From: DASYQD01 sp963837455
GTDB lineage: Bacteria; Acidobacteriota; Thermoanaerobaculia; Multivoradales; JAIOJS01
Direction: 5' to 3'
Length of the DNA: 64,000 nucleotides
Assembly: GCA_963837455.1 (NCBI GenBank)
Contig: CAWINM010000010.1
Coordinates: 62,001-126,000 of the forward strand
Shown: piece after piece, positions 11,653-20,153 of the stretch
Layout of the letters: each line of letters starts with the position of its first letter
Numbering within the stretch: the stretch's first letter is position 1
Made by a program: the position numbers and the translations under genes
Notes under the pieces: model-generated
The model's database searches: none
The model's input: only the letters and a program-made list of their open reading frames with translations
What the model was told of the DNA's origin: nothing

Positions 11653-12694
11653 TCAGCGGCGCTCGGCGAGCATGGCGTCGCCGTAGGAGTAGAAGCGATA
11701 GCCGCTCGCCAGCGCCTCGCGATAGGCGGCGAGCACCCGCTCGGTGCCAGCGAAGGCGCACACCAGCATCAGCAGCGTCGAGCGTGGCAGGTGGAAGTTG
11801 GTGAGCAACACGTCGACCACCTGGAAGCGGAAGCCGGGGGTGGATGAAGAGGGCGGTGCTGCCGGGGCCCGCCGGCAGCTCCCCCGCTGGCGAGCCCGCA
11901 GGCGCGGCTGCGGCCGCTCCCTCGAGGGCACGTACCACCGTGGTGCCGACCGCCACCACCCGCCGGCCGTCCTCACGGGCGCGGCGCAGGGCCGTCGCCG
12001 TCGCCGCCGGGATGACGTAGCGCTCGGCGTCCATGCGGTGCTCGTGCACGAGGTCGGCGACCACCGGCTTGAAGGTGCCGAGCCCGACGTGGAGGGTCAC
12101 CGCCACGCGCTCGACGCCCCGTGCCGCCAGGGCCGCCAGCAGCGCCGCGTCGAAGTGGAGGCCGGCGGTGGGGGCGGCGATCGCGCCTGGCTCGCGCGCG
12201 TAGACGGTCTGGTAGCGCTCGCGGTCCTCCGGCTCGTCGGGGCGATGGATGTAGGGGGGCAGCGGCACGTGGCCCAGCCGTTCGAGGTGGGGCTCGACGG
12301 GCGCCGAGAAGCGCACGCGGAAGCGGCCGTCGTCGCCGCGGTCGATCACCTCGGCAGCGAGCTCGGGGGAGAGCTCGAGACGGGTGCCGGGGCGGGTCCG
12401 CCGCCCGGGCTTGAGCAGCACGTCCCACTCCAGGGCGTCGTGCCGCTCGGCGAGCAGGACTTCGATGCGGCCGCCGCCGGGAAGCCGCCGCGCCAACAGG
12501 CGCGCCGGCAGCACGCGGGTGTCGTTGACGACCATCAGGTCGCCCGGGCGAAGCAGGGCCGGCAGGTCGCGGACGCTGCGATGTCGGCCGCTGCCGCCGG
12601 CGTCGAGCACCAGCAGGCGGCTCTCGCCGCGCCGCGCCGGGCGCTGGGCGATGGCCGCATCGGGGAGGTCGAAGTCGAAGTCGCGGACGAGCAT
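11653..12694 (-). pseudogene. queA: S-adenosylmethionine:tRNA ribosyltransferase-isomerase QueA, one-base frameshift
   Basis: QueA moves the ribosyl part of SAM onto preQ1 in tRNA during queuosine synthesis. From the ATG at 12694 (MLVRDFDFDLPDAAIAQRP) the frame is collinear with QueA: GDLMVVNDTRVLPARL, PPYIHR, PTAGLHFD and LHVGLGTFKPV. It continues to GSTALFIHP and then loses similarity. In the neighbouring frame the rest follows at once: GFRFQVVDVLLTNFHLPRST, then YRFYSYGDAML to a stop at 11653. Removing one base from the five-G run at 11836-11840 restores a normal 346-aa protein. A homopolymer error is as likely as a real mutation. Downstream of the MFS gene by 32 nt. Confidence 0.85.
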
Positions 12695-12726
12695 GGGCCC
12701 GCTGCGGCTGGTCTCCCGCCGCGTCC

Positions 12727-13920
12727 TCAGGCGGGTTGGGACATGGTGGCGCCGCCGCTGCGCAGCAGCAGCATCGCCGCCGCGACTCCCGCCACCGCCA
12801 TCACCGCGCTCGCCGTCCAGAACGGCCAGGCGATGCCGATGGCCTGGAAGGTCCAGCCTCCCCACAGCGGGCCGACGGTACGGGCGAGCGCCTGCATCGA
12901 GCGCCCGAGGCCGAGCGTCTCCCCCTGCGTCGCGTCGTCGCTCGAGCGGCTCAAGAGGCCGAGCAGCGATGGCTGGTGGATCCCCGAGCCGATGGCGAGG
13001 AGCGCGCAGGCGCCGCCGAGGCTCACCACCAGGCTGGCTTCGGGGATGGCGACGAGACCGATCGCCATCAGCGCGATGCCCGCGACCATCAATCGCCGCT
13101 CGCCGAAGCGCACCGCGAGACGGCCAACCAGACCTCCCTGCACGGCGGCGATGACGACGCCGAGGAACACCAGCAGCGCCGACGTTTGGCCCACGCCGAA
13201 GCGGAAGCGGCGCTCGCAGTAGAGGGCGAGGGTGCTCTCCATGATCGAGAAGGCGAAGACGACGGTGAAGAAGAGGCCGAGGAGCCCGAGCACCGGACGC
13301 TCGACGCGCAGCAGACCGGTGAAGGGCACCAGGGCCGCCGCTCGCAGGCCCTGACGCTTCTCGGCCGGCAGGCTCTCGGGCAACCGCATGGCAACGAGGG
13401 CGAAGTTGGCGGCGGCGAGCAGGGCGGCGCCGAACGGCACCGCGCGCTGGCCGAGCAGCGCCAGGGCACCGCCGATACCGGGGCCGAGCACGAAGCCCAT
13501 GCCGAGGGCGGCGCCGATCATCCCCAGCCCGCGCGTGCGCTCGTGCGGCGGCGTGACGTCGGCGACGTAGGCCTGGGCGATGCTGAAGTTGGCCGCTGCC
13601 ATCCCCGACAGGGTGCGGGCGAGGAAGAGGACGGCGAAGCTCTGCGCGACGCCGAAGAGGGCGAGGGCGAGCGCGTTGGCGGCGAGCGCGCAGAGCAGCA
13701 CCGGCCGGCGGCCGAAGCGGTCGGAGAGGCGGCCGAGCACCGGCGCGCACACCGCCTGCGCCAGGCTGTAGCAGGCGAACAGCGCGCCGACGCGGAAGGG
13801 GTCGGCACCGTATCGCTGGGCGTAGAACGGCAGCAGCGGCAGGATCATTCCGAACCCCGCCACGTCGAGGAAGACGGTGGCGAAGAGCAGCAGACGATTC
13901 GAGCGCGGCGCGGCCGTCAT
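12727..13920 (-). CDS. MFS drug-efflux-type transporter (DHA1/TetA-like)
   Basis: 397 aa with about 12 hydrophobic segments. The first segments carry FATVFLDVAGFGMILPLLPF, typical of TetA-like 12-helix exporters. The loop 2-3 motif A reads GRLSDRFGRRPVLL, and the segment-5 motif C is present as GMGFVLGPGIGG, which marks antiporters. It probably exports a small amphipathic compound using the proton gradient; the substrate cannot be predicted. ATG at 13920. It lies upstream of queA on the same strand and is divergent from the cystathionine beta-synthase-like gene. Confidence 0.88.
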   Translation of the reverse strand: MTAAPRSNRLLLFATVFLDVAGFGMILPLLPFYAQRYGADPFRVGALFACYSLAQAVCAPVLGRLSDRFGRRPVLLCALAANALALALFGVAQSFAVLFLARTLSGMAAANFSIAQAYVADVTPPHERTRGLGMIGAALGMGFVLGPGIGGALALLGQRAVPFGAALLAAANFALVAMRLPESLPAEKRQGLRAAALVPFTGLLRVERPVLGLLGLFFTVVFAFSIMESTLALYCERRFRFGVGQTSALLVFLGVVIAAVQGGLVGRLAVRFGERRLMVAGIALMAIGLVAIPEASLVVSLGGACALLAIGSGIHQPSLLGLLSRSSDDATQGETLGLGRSMQALARTVGPLWGGWTFQAIGIAWPFWTASAVMAVAGVAAAMLLLRSGGATMSQPA

Positions 13921-13964
13921 CGGTGGGCGGGCAGCATAGCAAGCCACCGCCAAGCCCCGACGGC

Positions 13965-13994
13965 GGGACAACGCCAGCGCCGAGGCACTAGAAT
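13965..13994 (+). promoter_or_regulatory. Possible sigma-70 promoter of the CBS-like gene
   Basis: GGGACA at 13965-13970 and TAGAAT at 13989-13994 are separated by 18 nt, about 110 nt before the ATG at 14104. The -10 element is good and the -35 element matches poorly. Confidence 0.35.
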
Positions 13995-14103
13995 GCGCCG
14001 CTCGGGCATCCTGCGTGGCGCGGGCGGCCACAGGTATCCATCCAACCCGCGGGCGACCGCGCCGGCGATGCCGGCAGGGGCGCTCGCTCGTGCGCGAGGC
14101 AGC

Positions 14104-15075
14104 ATGGAGATCAAGGACGACATCCTCGAGACCCTGGGCAACACGCCACTGGTGCGGTTGCGCCGTTTCCACCCCGGTCCTGCCGTGCTCGCCGCCAAGG
14201 TCGAGGCGTTCAATCCCGGCGGCTCGGTCAAGGACCGCATCGCCCTCGGCATGATCGAGGCCGGCGAGCGCGAGGGGACGCTGCGCCCCGGGGGCACCGT
14301 CGTCGAGCCGACCTCCGGCAACACCGGGGTGGGGCTGGCGCTGGTCTGTATCCTGCGCGGCTACGAGCTCGTCTGCACCGCGGCCGACAAGATCCCGGAG
14401 GAGAAGGTGGCGCTGCTCGAGGCGCTGGGGGCGAAGGTCATCCGCTGCCCCACCAACGTCGCGGCCGACGACCCGCGCTCCTACTACAAGGTCGCCGAGC
14501 GGCTCCGCGACGAGGAGGGCGCCTACCTGCCCTATCAGTACTACAACCAGGCCAACCCCGAGGCCCACTACCGCAGCACCGGCCCCGAGATCTGGCGGCA
14601 GACCGACGGCAAGCTCACCCACTGGGTGGCCGGCATCGGCACCGGCGGCACCATCAGCGGCGTCGGCCGGTACCTCAAGGAGCAGAACCCGGCGGTGAAG
14701 GTGGTGGCAGTGGACACCTATGGCAGCATCTACAAGCACCTCTTCGAGACCGGCGAGATGCCTCCCACCGACGAGATCCACCAGTACCTCATCGACGGCA
14801 TCGGCGAGGACTTCCTCCCCGCGACGGCTTGGCTCGACGTCGTCGACGAGGTGATCGCCTGCGACGATCGCACCGCCTACCACACGACGCTCGAGGTGGC
14901 GCGCCGCGAGGGGATCTTCGGCGGCTCCTCGTCGGGCGCCGCGGCGGCGGTGGCGCGGCAGGTGGCGCAGCGCGAGGGGGAGGGGGCCCTCGTGGTCACG
15001 CTCTTCCCCGACTCCGGGGAGCGCTACCTGTCGAAGCTCAACGAGCGCTGGATGCGCGAGAAGGGGCTGCTCTAG
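14104..15075 (+). CDS. Cystathionine beta-synthase / cysteine synthase family enzyme
   Basis: 323 aa, a fold-type II PLP enzyme. The PLP lysine lies in GGSVKDRI, the phosphate loop is GIGTGGTISGVGRYL, and the substrate loop is PTSGNTGVGLAL. The stretches YYNQANPEAHYRSTGPEIW and YLIDGIGEDFLP are closer to cystathionine beta-synthase than to bacterial O-acetylserine sulfhydrylase, so it may condense serine and homocysteine. It ends after the catalytic domain, without the C-terminal CBS regulatory pair found in animal enzymes. O-acetylserine sulfhydrylase activity remains possible. The ATG at 14104 begins MEIKDDILETLGNTPLVRL, the normal start for the family. Confidence 0.85.
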   Translation: MEIKDDILETLGNTPLVRLRRFHPGPAVLAAKVEAFNPGGSVKDRIALGMIEAGEREGTLRPGGTVVEPTSGNTGVGLALVCILRGYELVCTAADKIPEEKVALLEALGAKVIRCPTNVAADDPRSYYKVAERLRDEEGAYLPYQYYNQANPEAHYRSTGPEIWRQTDGKLTHWVAGIGTGGTISGVGRYLKEQNPAVKVVAVDTYGSIYKHLFETGEMPPTDEIHQYLIDGIGEDFLPATAWLDVVDEVIACDDRTAYHTTLEVARREGIFGGSSSGAAAAVARQVAQREGEGALVVTLFPDSGERYLSKLNERWMREKGLL

Positions 15076-15138
15076 TGCGGGGTCCGTCCTCGCGGCCGGG
15101 GCGCGCGCCGGCACCACGGGGCTAGCGCGAGAGGGGCG

Positions 15139-15642
15139 ATGGACGAAGCGACCGCCGTCCGCTCCGAGGACTTCCGCGACGCGATGCGCCACTTCCCGGC
15201 CGGCGTCACGGTGGTGACCGTGCGCGCCGGCGAGGAGGTACACGGTCTCACCGTCTCCTCGTTCTGCTCGGTGTCGCCCGAGCCGCCGCTGGTCGCCGTG
15301 GTGATCGACCAGCGCCACACCGCCTACCCCCTGCTGCAGCAGCCGGGAGCGGTATTCGCCGTCAACATCCTCCACCAGGACCAGGTCGAGCTCTCCAACC
15401 GCTTCGCCTGGCTCAAGGACGAGGATCGCTTCGGCGCCGGCGACTGGCAGCCGGCGGTCACCGGCGCGCCCGTGCTCGCCGACGCGCTGGCCTGGCTCGA
15501 CTGCGTGGTGCGCGAGCGCTACGCGGCGGGCACCCACGCCATCTACGTCGGCGAGGTGGTCGCGAGCACGGTGCCGCGCCCCGATCAGCCGCCGTTGCTC
15601 TACTGGAACCGGGGCTACCGCAAGCTCGGGCTGCGCGAGTAG
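15139..15642 (+). CDS. Flavin reductase-like FMN-binding protein
   Basis: 167 aa. FRDAMRHFPAGVTVVTV and HGLTVSSFCSVSPEPPLV are the hallmark opening of the flavin reductase-like domain, which binds FMN and reduces it with NAD(P)H, often for a partner monooxygenase. The later AVNILHQDQVELSNRFA and the closing LLYWNRGYRKL also fit. No partner oxygenase is nearby, so it may supply reduced flavin generally or be an orphan. ATG at 15139, 63 nt after the CBS-like gene, possibly cotranscribed with it. It converges with the peptide transporter operon. Confidence 0.88.
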   Translation: MDEATAVRSEDFRDAMRHFPAGVTVVTVRAGEEVHGLTVSSFCSVSPEPPLVAVVIDQRHTAYPLLQQPGAVFAVNILHQDQVELSNRFAWLKDEDRFGAGDWQPAVTGAPVLADALAWLDCVVRERYAAGTHAIYVGEVVASTVPRPDQPPLLYWNRGYRKLGLRE

Positions 15643-15699
15643 TCGAGCGGGGTCGCGGCCGCCACCATCGGCGGAACGCTCCCGCGGTGGCCGGCGAGC

Positions 15700-16728
15700 T
15701 CAGCGGGCGCCTCCGCCCCGCGGCTCGAGCTCCGCCTGCAGGCCCTCGGCGAGCAGGGCGGAGGCGAGCACGGCGAGGGCGATGGCGATGCCCGGGAAGG
15801 CCGCCACCCACCAAGCTCCGGGCAGCGACGCTTGCGCCTCGGCGAGCAGGCTCCCCCAGCTCGCCTGGGGCGGCTGCACGCCGAAGCCCAGCCAGGAGAG
15901 CGCCGCCTCCGCGAGCAGCGCGTCGCCCAGCCGCAGCGCCGCGGTGACCAGCACCGGGGCGAGGGCGAGGGGCAGCAGGTGGCGCAGCAGCAGCCGCATC
16001 GGCGGCACCCCGACGGCGCGCGCTGCCAGCACGAAGTCCTCGCCGCGTAGCCGTTGCAGCTCGGCTCGCACCAGGCGCGCCACCTCCATCCAGCCGGTGG
16101 CGGCGAGCGCCACCACCACCAGCGTCTCGCCGGCACCGGCGAGCGCCGCCAGGGCGAGGATGAGGAACAGCCGCGGGAAGGCCAGCAGGGCGTCGACTCC
16201 GCGCGAGAGCAAGGCGTCGAGCCAGCCGGGGCCCAGCCCGGCGGCGGCGCCGACGGCGATGCCGACGAGCAGGGCCAGCAGCACCGCCAGCGCTCCCACC
16301 CGCAACGACACGCGGGCGCCCGCGAGCAGGCGGGAGGCGAGGTCGCGGCCGTAGCGATCGGTGCCGAGCGGGAAGGACACCCGGCTCACCGCGCGCACCG
16401 CGCTCGCCGCGGCCACGCTCCAGCGGTCGAGCCGGTGCCAGGCGAGCTTGCCGGGGCCGGCGGGGCGGAGCACCTCGGCGAGCAACGTGCGCCCGTCCGT
16501 GAAGGTGATGGCGAGGCGGGCGCTGCCCGGGGGCAGCAGGCGCCCGGCGGCGGCGTCCCAGACCCGATCGGGAGAGTGGGGAGCGATCCACGGAGCGAGC
16601 AGGGCGAGGGCGGCGAGCAGCCCTGCCAGCAGGGCGCCGATGACCAGCGCCGGCCGCTCCGAGCCGGCGACGCCGCTGGGCGTGCTCGAGGCCGGGCCGG
16701 GGGCGGCGACGGTAGCGTCCTCAGCCAA
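15700..16728 (-). CDS. Peptide ABC transporter permease (DppC type)
   Basis: 342 aa. The C-terminal 250 residues are a BPD_transp_1 permease with the EAA loop ARAVGVPPMRLLLRHLLP. FPLGTDRYGRDLASRLLAGA before the second helix is typical of DppC/OppC. Between helix 1 and that point is an extra stretch of about 60 residues (about 60-110), which should lie outside the membrane. The likely start is TTG at 16728: it overlaps the dppB-type stop by 8 nt and has GGAGGGG just upstream. No ATG or GTG fits better. It is the last gene of the transporter run. Confidence 0.85.
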   Translation of the reverse strand: MAEDATVAAPGPASSTPSGVAGSERPALVIGALLAGLLAALALLAPWIAPHSPDRVWDAAAGRLLPPGSARLAITFTDGRTLLAEVLRPAGPGKLAWHRLDRWSVAAASAVRAVSRVSFPLGTDRYGRDLASRLLAGARVSLRVGALAVLLALLVGIAVGAAAGLGPGWLDALLSRGVDALLAFPRLFLILALAALAGAGETLVVVALAATGWMEVARLVRAELQRLRGEDFVLAARAVGVPPMRLLLRHLLPLALAPVLVTAALRLGDALLAEAALSWLGFGVQPPQASWGSLLAEAQASLPGAWWVAAFPGIAIALAVLASALLAEGLQAELEPRGGGAR

Positions 16729-17707
16729 GGGTCCCCTCCACCACCGCCTCGCGCTGCCGCGGGTCGGCCGCCGCGGTGGCGAGATCGGCGAGCAGGCTGC
16801 CGAGCACCACCAGCCCGCCGCTCCAGGCGGTGCAGGCGAGCACGAGGGGCAGGTCGCGGGTGACCACGGCGAGGTAGGCGACGCGACCGAGCCCCGGCCA
16901 GGAGAAGACCCACTCGATGACCAGCACGCCGCCGAGCAGTGCCGGCAGCGAGAGGCCGAGCAGTTGCAGCAGCGGCGCCGCGGCGCGCCGCAGGCCGTGG
17001 ACCCAGACCACTCGCGCCTCCGACAGGCCGCGTGCCCGCGCCGCGCGGAGCGGCTGGTCGGGGAGGGCCACCAGCAGGCTGCCGCGCACCAGCCGCAGCA
17101 GACCGCCGGTCCCCGAGAGCCCGAGCACCAGCGCCGGCAGCGCCAGGTGGCGCAGCAGCTCACCCACGCCGGCAGCGCTGGCGGCGGGCTCGCTGGCGTG
17201 GCCGGCGGGGAAGAGCGGCCAGTGGTAGGCGAACAGCAGCAAGGCCATCAACCCCAGCCAGAAGGTGGGCAGCGAGTAGAGCAGCAGCGACGCCACGCGC
17301 AGCAGGTGGTCGGCGACGCCGCCGCGGCGCCGCGCCGCCAGCACTCCGAGCGGCAGGGCGACGGCGATCTCGACGAGCAGCGCGGCGCCACCGAGCAGCA
17401 ACGTGTAGGGGAGCGCCGCCGCCAAGACTGCCGCGGCGGGGCGGTGGTGGACGATGGAGGTGCCCCAATCACCCAGCGCCGCGCGTCCCAGCCAGCGCCC
17501 GTACTGCTCGAGCAGCGGGCGGTCGAGCCCCCACAGATGGAGCAACTGCGCCCGCGCCTGCGGCGGCACCCGCGCGTCGAGCAGCAGGTCGGTGGGGTCG
17601 CCGGGGAGGGCGTGCAGCACGAGGAAGGTGGCCGAGACCACCAGCCACAACATCAGCAGCGCGCTCGCGAGGCGGCGCAGGAGCCAGGCGGTGAGGCCGC
17701 GGCTCAC
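16721..17707 (-). CDS. Peptide ABC transporter permease (DppB type)
   Basis: 328 aa with six predicted membrane segments. The start WLLRRLASALLMLWLVVSATF, followed by HALPGDP, is the standard OppB/DppB N-terminus. The cytoplasmic EAA loop reads ARARGLSEARVVWVHGLRRA, and the end VIEWVFSWPGLGRVAYLAVV is typical. It forms the heterodimeric membrane channel with the downstream DppC-type protein. ATG at 17707, 15 nt after the stop of the binding-protein gene. Confidence 0.9.
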   Translation of the reverse strand: MSRGLTAWLLRRLASALLMLWLVVSATFLVLHALPGDPTDLLLDARVPPQARAQLLHLWGLDRPLLEQYGRWLGRAALGDWGTSIVHHRPAAAVLAAALPYTLLLGGAALLVEIAVALPLGVLAARRRGGVADHLLRVASLLLYSLPTFWLGLMALLLFAYHWPLFPAGHASEPAASAAGVGELLRHLALPALVLGLSGTGGLLRLVRGSLLVALPDQPLRAARARGLSEARVVWVHGLRRAAAPLLQLLGLSLPALLGGVLVIEWVFSWPGLGRVAYLAVVTRDLPLVLACTAWSGGLVVLGSLLADLATAAADPRQREAVVEGTLG

Positions 17708-17722
17708 GGGGCGGCGGCTCCC

Positions 17723-19351
17723 CTAGCGCGGCGGCTCCGCCGCGAAGGACCAGTCGGCGAGGCCGGTGAAGGTCGACAGGGCGCTCGGTGTCGCGCGCAG
17801 GCGCGCGTCGAGGCCCAGCAGGCGCGGCGGCTCCCACAGGAAGGTGTACGGCTGGTCCTCGTGCAACACGTGCTGCAGGCGCGCGAAGAGCGGCTTGGCG
17901 CTGGCGCGATCGGGCCGAGCGTCGATCTCGTCGAGCAGGCGGTCGACCTCGGGGTTGCGGTAGCCGCCCCAGTTGAGCCCGTCCGGGTCGCGGCCATCGA
18001 AGCCGTAGCGGAGGTCGAGGTCGGTGGCGATGCCCCAGGCGGCGAGCGCGCCGTCGAAGTGGTGCGCGGTGAGCTCGGCGCGCTGCGCCGAGGGCTCGCG
18101 GAAGACCGTCCGCACGGCGACGCCGGCGTGCCCCAGCTGTTCCTGGATCAGCACCAGCGCGTCGCGGCGCAGCTGGCTGCCGGTGTTGGTCGACAGCTCT
18201 ATCGACAGCGGTTTCCCGCCGCGCTCGAGGATGCCGTCGCCGTCGCCGTCGCGGAAGCCGCGCGACTCGAGCAACCGTCGCGCCGCCGCCGGGTCGTAGG
18301 ACCAGGGGTGCAGGTCCGCCGGGTGAGCCCACACCGTGGTGAGGATGGGCGAGTCGGCCACCCGCGCGTGGCCTGCGTAGAGCGCCTCGATGAGTTGCCG
18401 CCGGTCGATTCCCATCGTCAGCGCCCGTCGCACCAGCGGATCGTCGAGTGGCGGTCGCCGGGTGTTCCACACCAGGGCGTTGTACTGGCGCTGCCACACC
18501 GTCTCCACGCGCAGGTCAGGACGGCCCGCCACCTCGTCGGCGCGCTCGGGTGCGATGCCCTCGACGAGGTCGACGGCGCCTGCGAGCAGCTCCTGCAGCC
18601 GTGCCGCCTCTTCGGGAACGACCCGGAAGACGACCCGCTCGAGGTGTGGCTTGCCGGTCTCGAAGTAATGCGGGTTCCTGCGCAGCACGAGCTCGTCCTG
18701 TGGTTTCCAGCGTTCGAGGGTGAACGGGCCATCCACCACCAGGTGCTCGCGGAACCAGTCGCCGCTCTGCGACCACCGCGCGAACGGCAGCTGCTTCCAG
18801 GCATGGGCGGGCAGCACGAACCCCTCGTTGGCGTCGAGTAGCTGCGTCGGGTAAGCGTGGGTGAAGTGGAAGCGGACGGTTTGGGGGTCGACCACCTCGA
18901 CGTCTCGGATCGACTCCTTGAGGTAGGCGTTCGGCCACCCCACCTCCTTACTCGTTTGTGCGAGCCAGGTGAAGCGCACGTCCTCCGCGGTGAGCGGCAC
19001 GCCGTCGCTCCACCGCACGTCGTCGCGGAGACGGAAGGTGAGGTTGAGGCGGTCGGGGGAGACTTCCCAAGAGCGCGCCACCTGCGGTGCGAAGGTCGGT
19101 GGGTGGCGTTGGAAGTCGGGCTGCTCCGCGAGCAAGTGGAGGAAGAGGGCCGACAGCACGTCCTGGTCGAGCTGGCGGGTGGCCGACGCGGCGAGCTCGT
19201 TGAATCCCGAGATGTCGGCACCGGTGGCGACCACCAGGGTGGTCGGCGGCGCGGGGGTCGCAGCGGGCTGGCGCTCCCTGCATCCGGCGAGCAGCAAGGG
19301 CAACGCGAGGAGGAGACGGGCGGCGGGCCGGCGGCGTCTTGACGGCCTCAT
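17723..19351 (-). CDS. Peptide-binding lipoprotein of an ABC importer (family 5)
   Basis: 542 aa. A short basic start is followed by a hydrophobic stretch and the lipobox LLAGC (Cys24), so the mature protein should be lipid-anchored. The body is the family 5 extracellular solute-binding fold of DppA/OppA: FAPQVARSWEVSPD, FRLRDDVRWSDGVPLTAEDV, and the DGDGDGILERGGKPL loop in lobe II. It probably captures peptides or another small solute for the two permeases encoded directly downstream. The ATPase genes of this importer are not in the window. ATG at 19351. Confidence 0.9.
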   Translation of the reverse strand: MRPSRRRRPAARLLLALPLLLAGCRERQPAATPAPPTTLVVATGADISGFNELAASATRQLDQDVLSALFLHLLAEQPDFQRHPPTFAPQVARSWEVSPDRLNLTFRLRDDVRWSDGVPLTAEDVRFTWLAQTSKEVGWPNAYLKESIRDVEVVDPQTVRFHFTHAYPTQLLDANEGFVLPAHAWKQLPFARWSQSGDWFREHLVVDGPFTLERWKPQDELVLRRNPHYFETGKPHLERVVFRVVPEEAARLQELLAGAVDLVEGIAPERADEVAGRPDLRVETVWQRQYNALVWNTRRPPLDDPLVRRALTMGIDRRQLIEALYAGHARVADSPILTTVWAHPADLHPWSYDPAAARRLLESRGFRDGDGDGILERGGKPLSIELSTNTGSQLRRDALVLIQEQLGHAGVAVRTVFREPSAQRAELTAHHFDGALAAWGIATDLDLRYGFDGRDPDGLNWGGYRNPEVDRLLDEIDARPDRASAKPLFARLQHVLHEDQPYTFLWEPPRLLGLDARLRATPSALSTFTGLADWSFAAEPPR

Positions 19352-19420
19352 CGGTGCACGGATGGTAGCGCAGCTGCCGGATGCTACCGGCGCCGCGGGC
19401 GTCGCCGACGCCCGAGACGA

Positions 19421-19449
19421 CGAAGGGCGGGGACTCGCCCCGCCCTTCG
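19421..19449 (-). terminator. Hairpin downstream of hsp20
   Basis: A perfect 12-bp inverted repeat (CGAAGGGCGGGG at 19421-19432, loop ACTCG, complement at 19438-19449) lies about 50 nt after the hsp20 stop. It is very stable but has no clear T-run, so it may need Rho or act on both strands. Confidence 0.6.
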
Positions 19450-19499
19450 CGCCTCACCTCACTGCCGGCCGCGACGCTACGCGGCCTACCGTGCGGGGG

Positions 19500-19958
19500 T
19501 CAGGTGATCGAGATGTGGCGCGGCTTCGACTCCTCCTGCTTGGGCAGCAGGATGCTCAGCACGCCGTGCTCGAAGCTCGCCTCCACCTTGTCGGTGCGCA
19601 CGGTGGGCGCCAGGGTGAAGGAGCGGCTGAAAGCGCCGTACTGCCGCTCGAGACGGTGGTAGCTCTCGTTCTTCGTCTCCTCCGCCTCGAACTTGCGCTC
19701 ACCGGCGATGGTGAGGATGTTGTTCTCGAGGGTGATGGTGACGTCCTCCTTGGTGAGGCCGGGGAGGTCCATCAGCAGCGTCAGGCCATCCGCTCCCTCG
19801 CGGATGTCGACCCGGGGGATCCAGGTCCGGTTCGCCACCGCCTCGGCCTCGGTGCCGAAGGGGCGAAGCATCTCGTTGAAGGCGTCCTCGAACATGCGGC
19901 CGAAGCGGTCACGGACCAGGTCACCGGTCGGGGTCCAGCGGGCGATTGCGTGTCTCAT
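19500..19958 (-). CDS. Small heat-shock protein, Hsp20/alpha-crystallin family
   Basis: 152 aa, an ATP-independent chaperone that holds unfolding proteins. The alpha-crystallin domain runs from about 45 to 140: IPRVDIREGADGLTLLMDLPG opens it, ERQYGAFSRSFTL is the conserved core, and ASFEHGVLSILLPK closes it. The C-terminal tail has an I-x-I-type motif (HISIT), used for oligomer assembly. ATG at 19958 with GAGGCAAT upstream. It is monocistronic, with its own consensus promoter at 20029-20057 and a hairpin after the stop. Confidence 0.95.
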   Translation of the reverse strand: MRHAIARWTPTGDLVRDRFGRMFEDAFNEMLRPFGTEAEAVANRTWIPRVDIREGADGLTLLMDLPGLTKEDVTITLENNILTIAGERKFEAEETKNESYHRLERQYGAFSRSFTLAPTVRTDKVEASFEHGVLSILLPKQEESKPRHISIT

Positions 19959-20028
19959 GGGATTGCCTCCTCGTGGCTCTTGGAATGGTGTCGATCGCGG
20001 CGGTCACCTGGGGCCGCCCGTCGAGGAA

Positions 20029-20057
20029 ATTATAGAAAGATGCTCACATTTTGTCAA
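20029..20057 (-). promoter_or_regulatory. Perfect consensus sigma-70 promoter for hsp20
   Basis: On the minus strand TTGACA (20057-20052), a 17-nt spacer and TATAAT (20034-20029) match the consensus exactly, about 70 nt before the hsp20 ATG. It sits in an AT-rich island rare in this genome. I see no CIRCE or HAIR-type operator. Confidence 0.8.
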
Positions 20058-20153
20058 GACGTAAGTAATCTAAGTCGTGCGATGTGCGATTAGTCCACAT
20101 CTCTGGGTCACGGAAGAGGTGCCCGTAAGGCCTGGTGCTATCCTCATTTACCC

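Noticed and set aside
19959..20153. A CIRCE or HAIR-type heat-shock operator between hsp20 and the kinase
   Set aside because: No TTAGCACTC/GAGTGCTAA or CTTGAGT/ACTCAAG pair is present; only the consensus promoter is clear.
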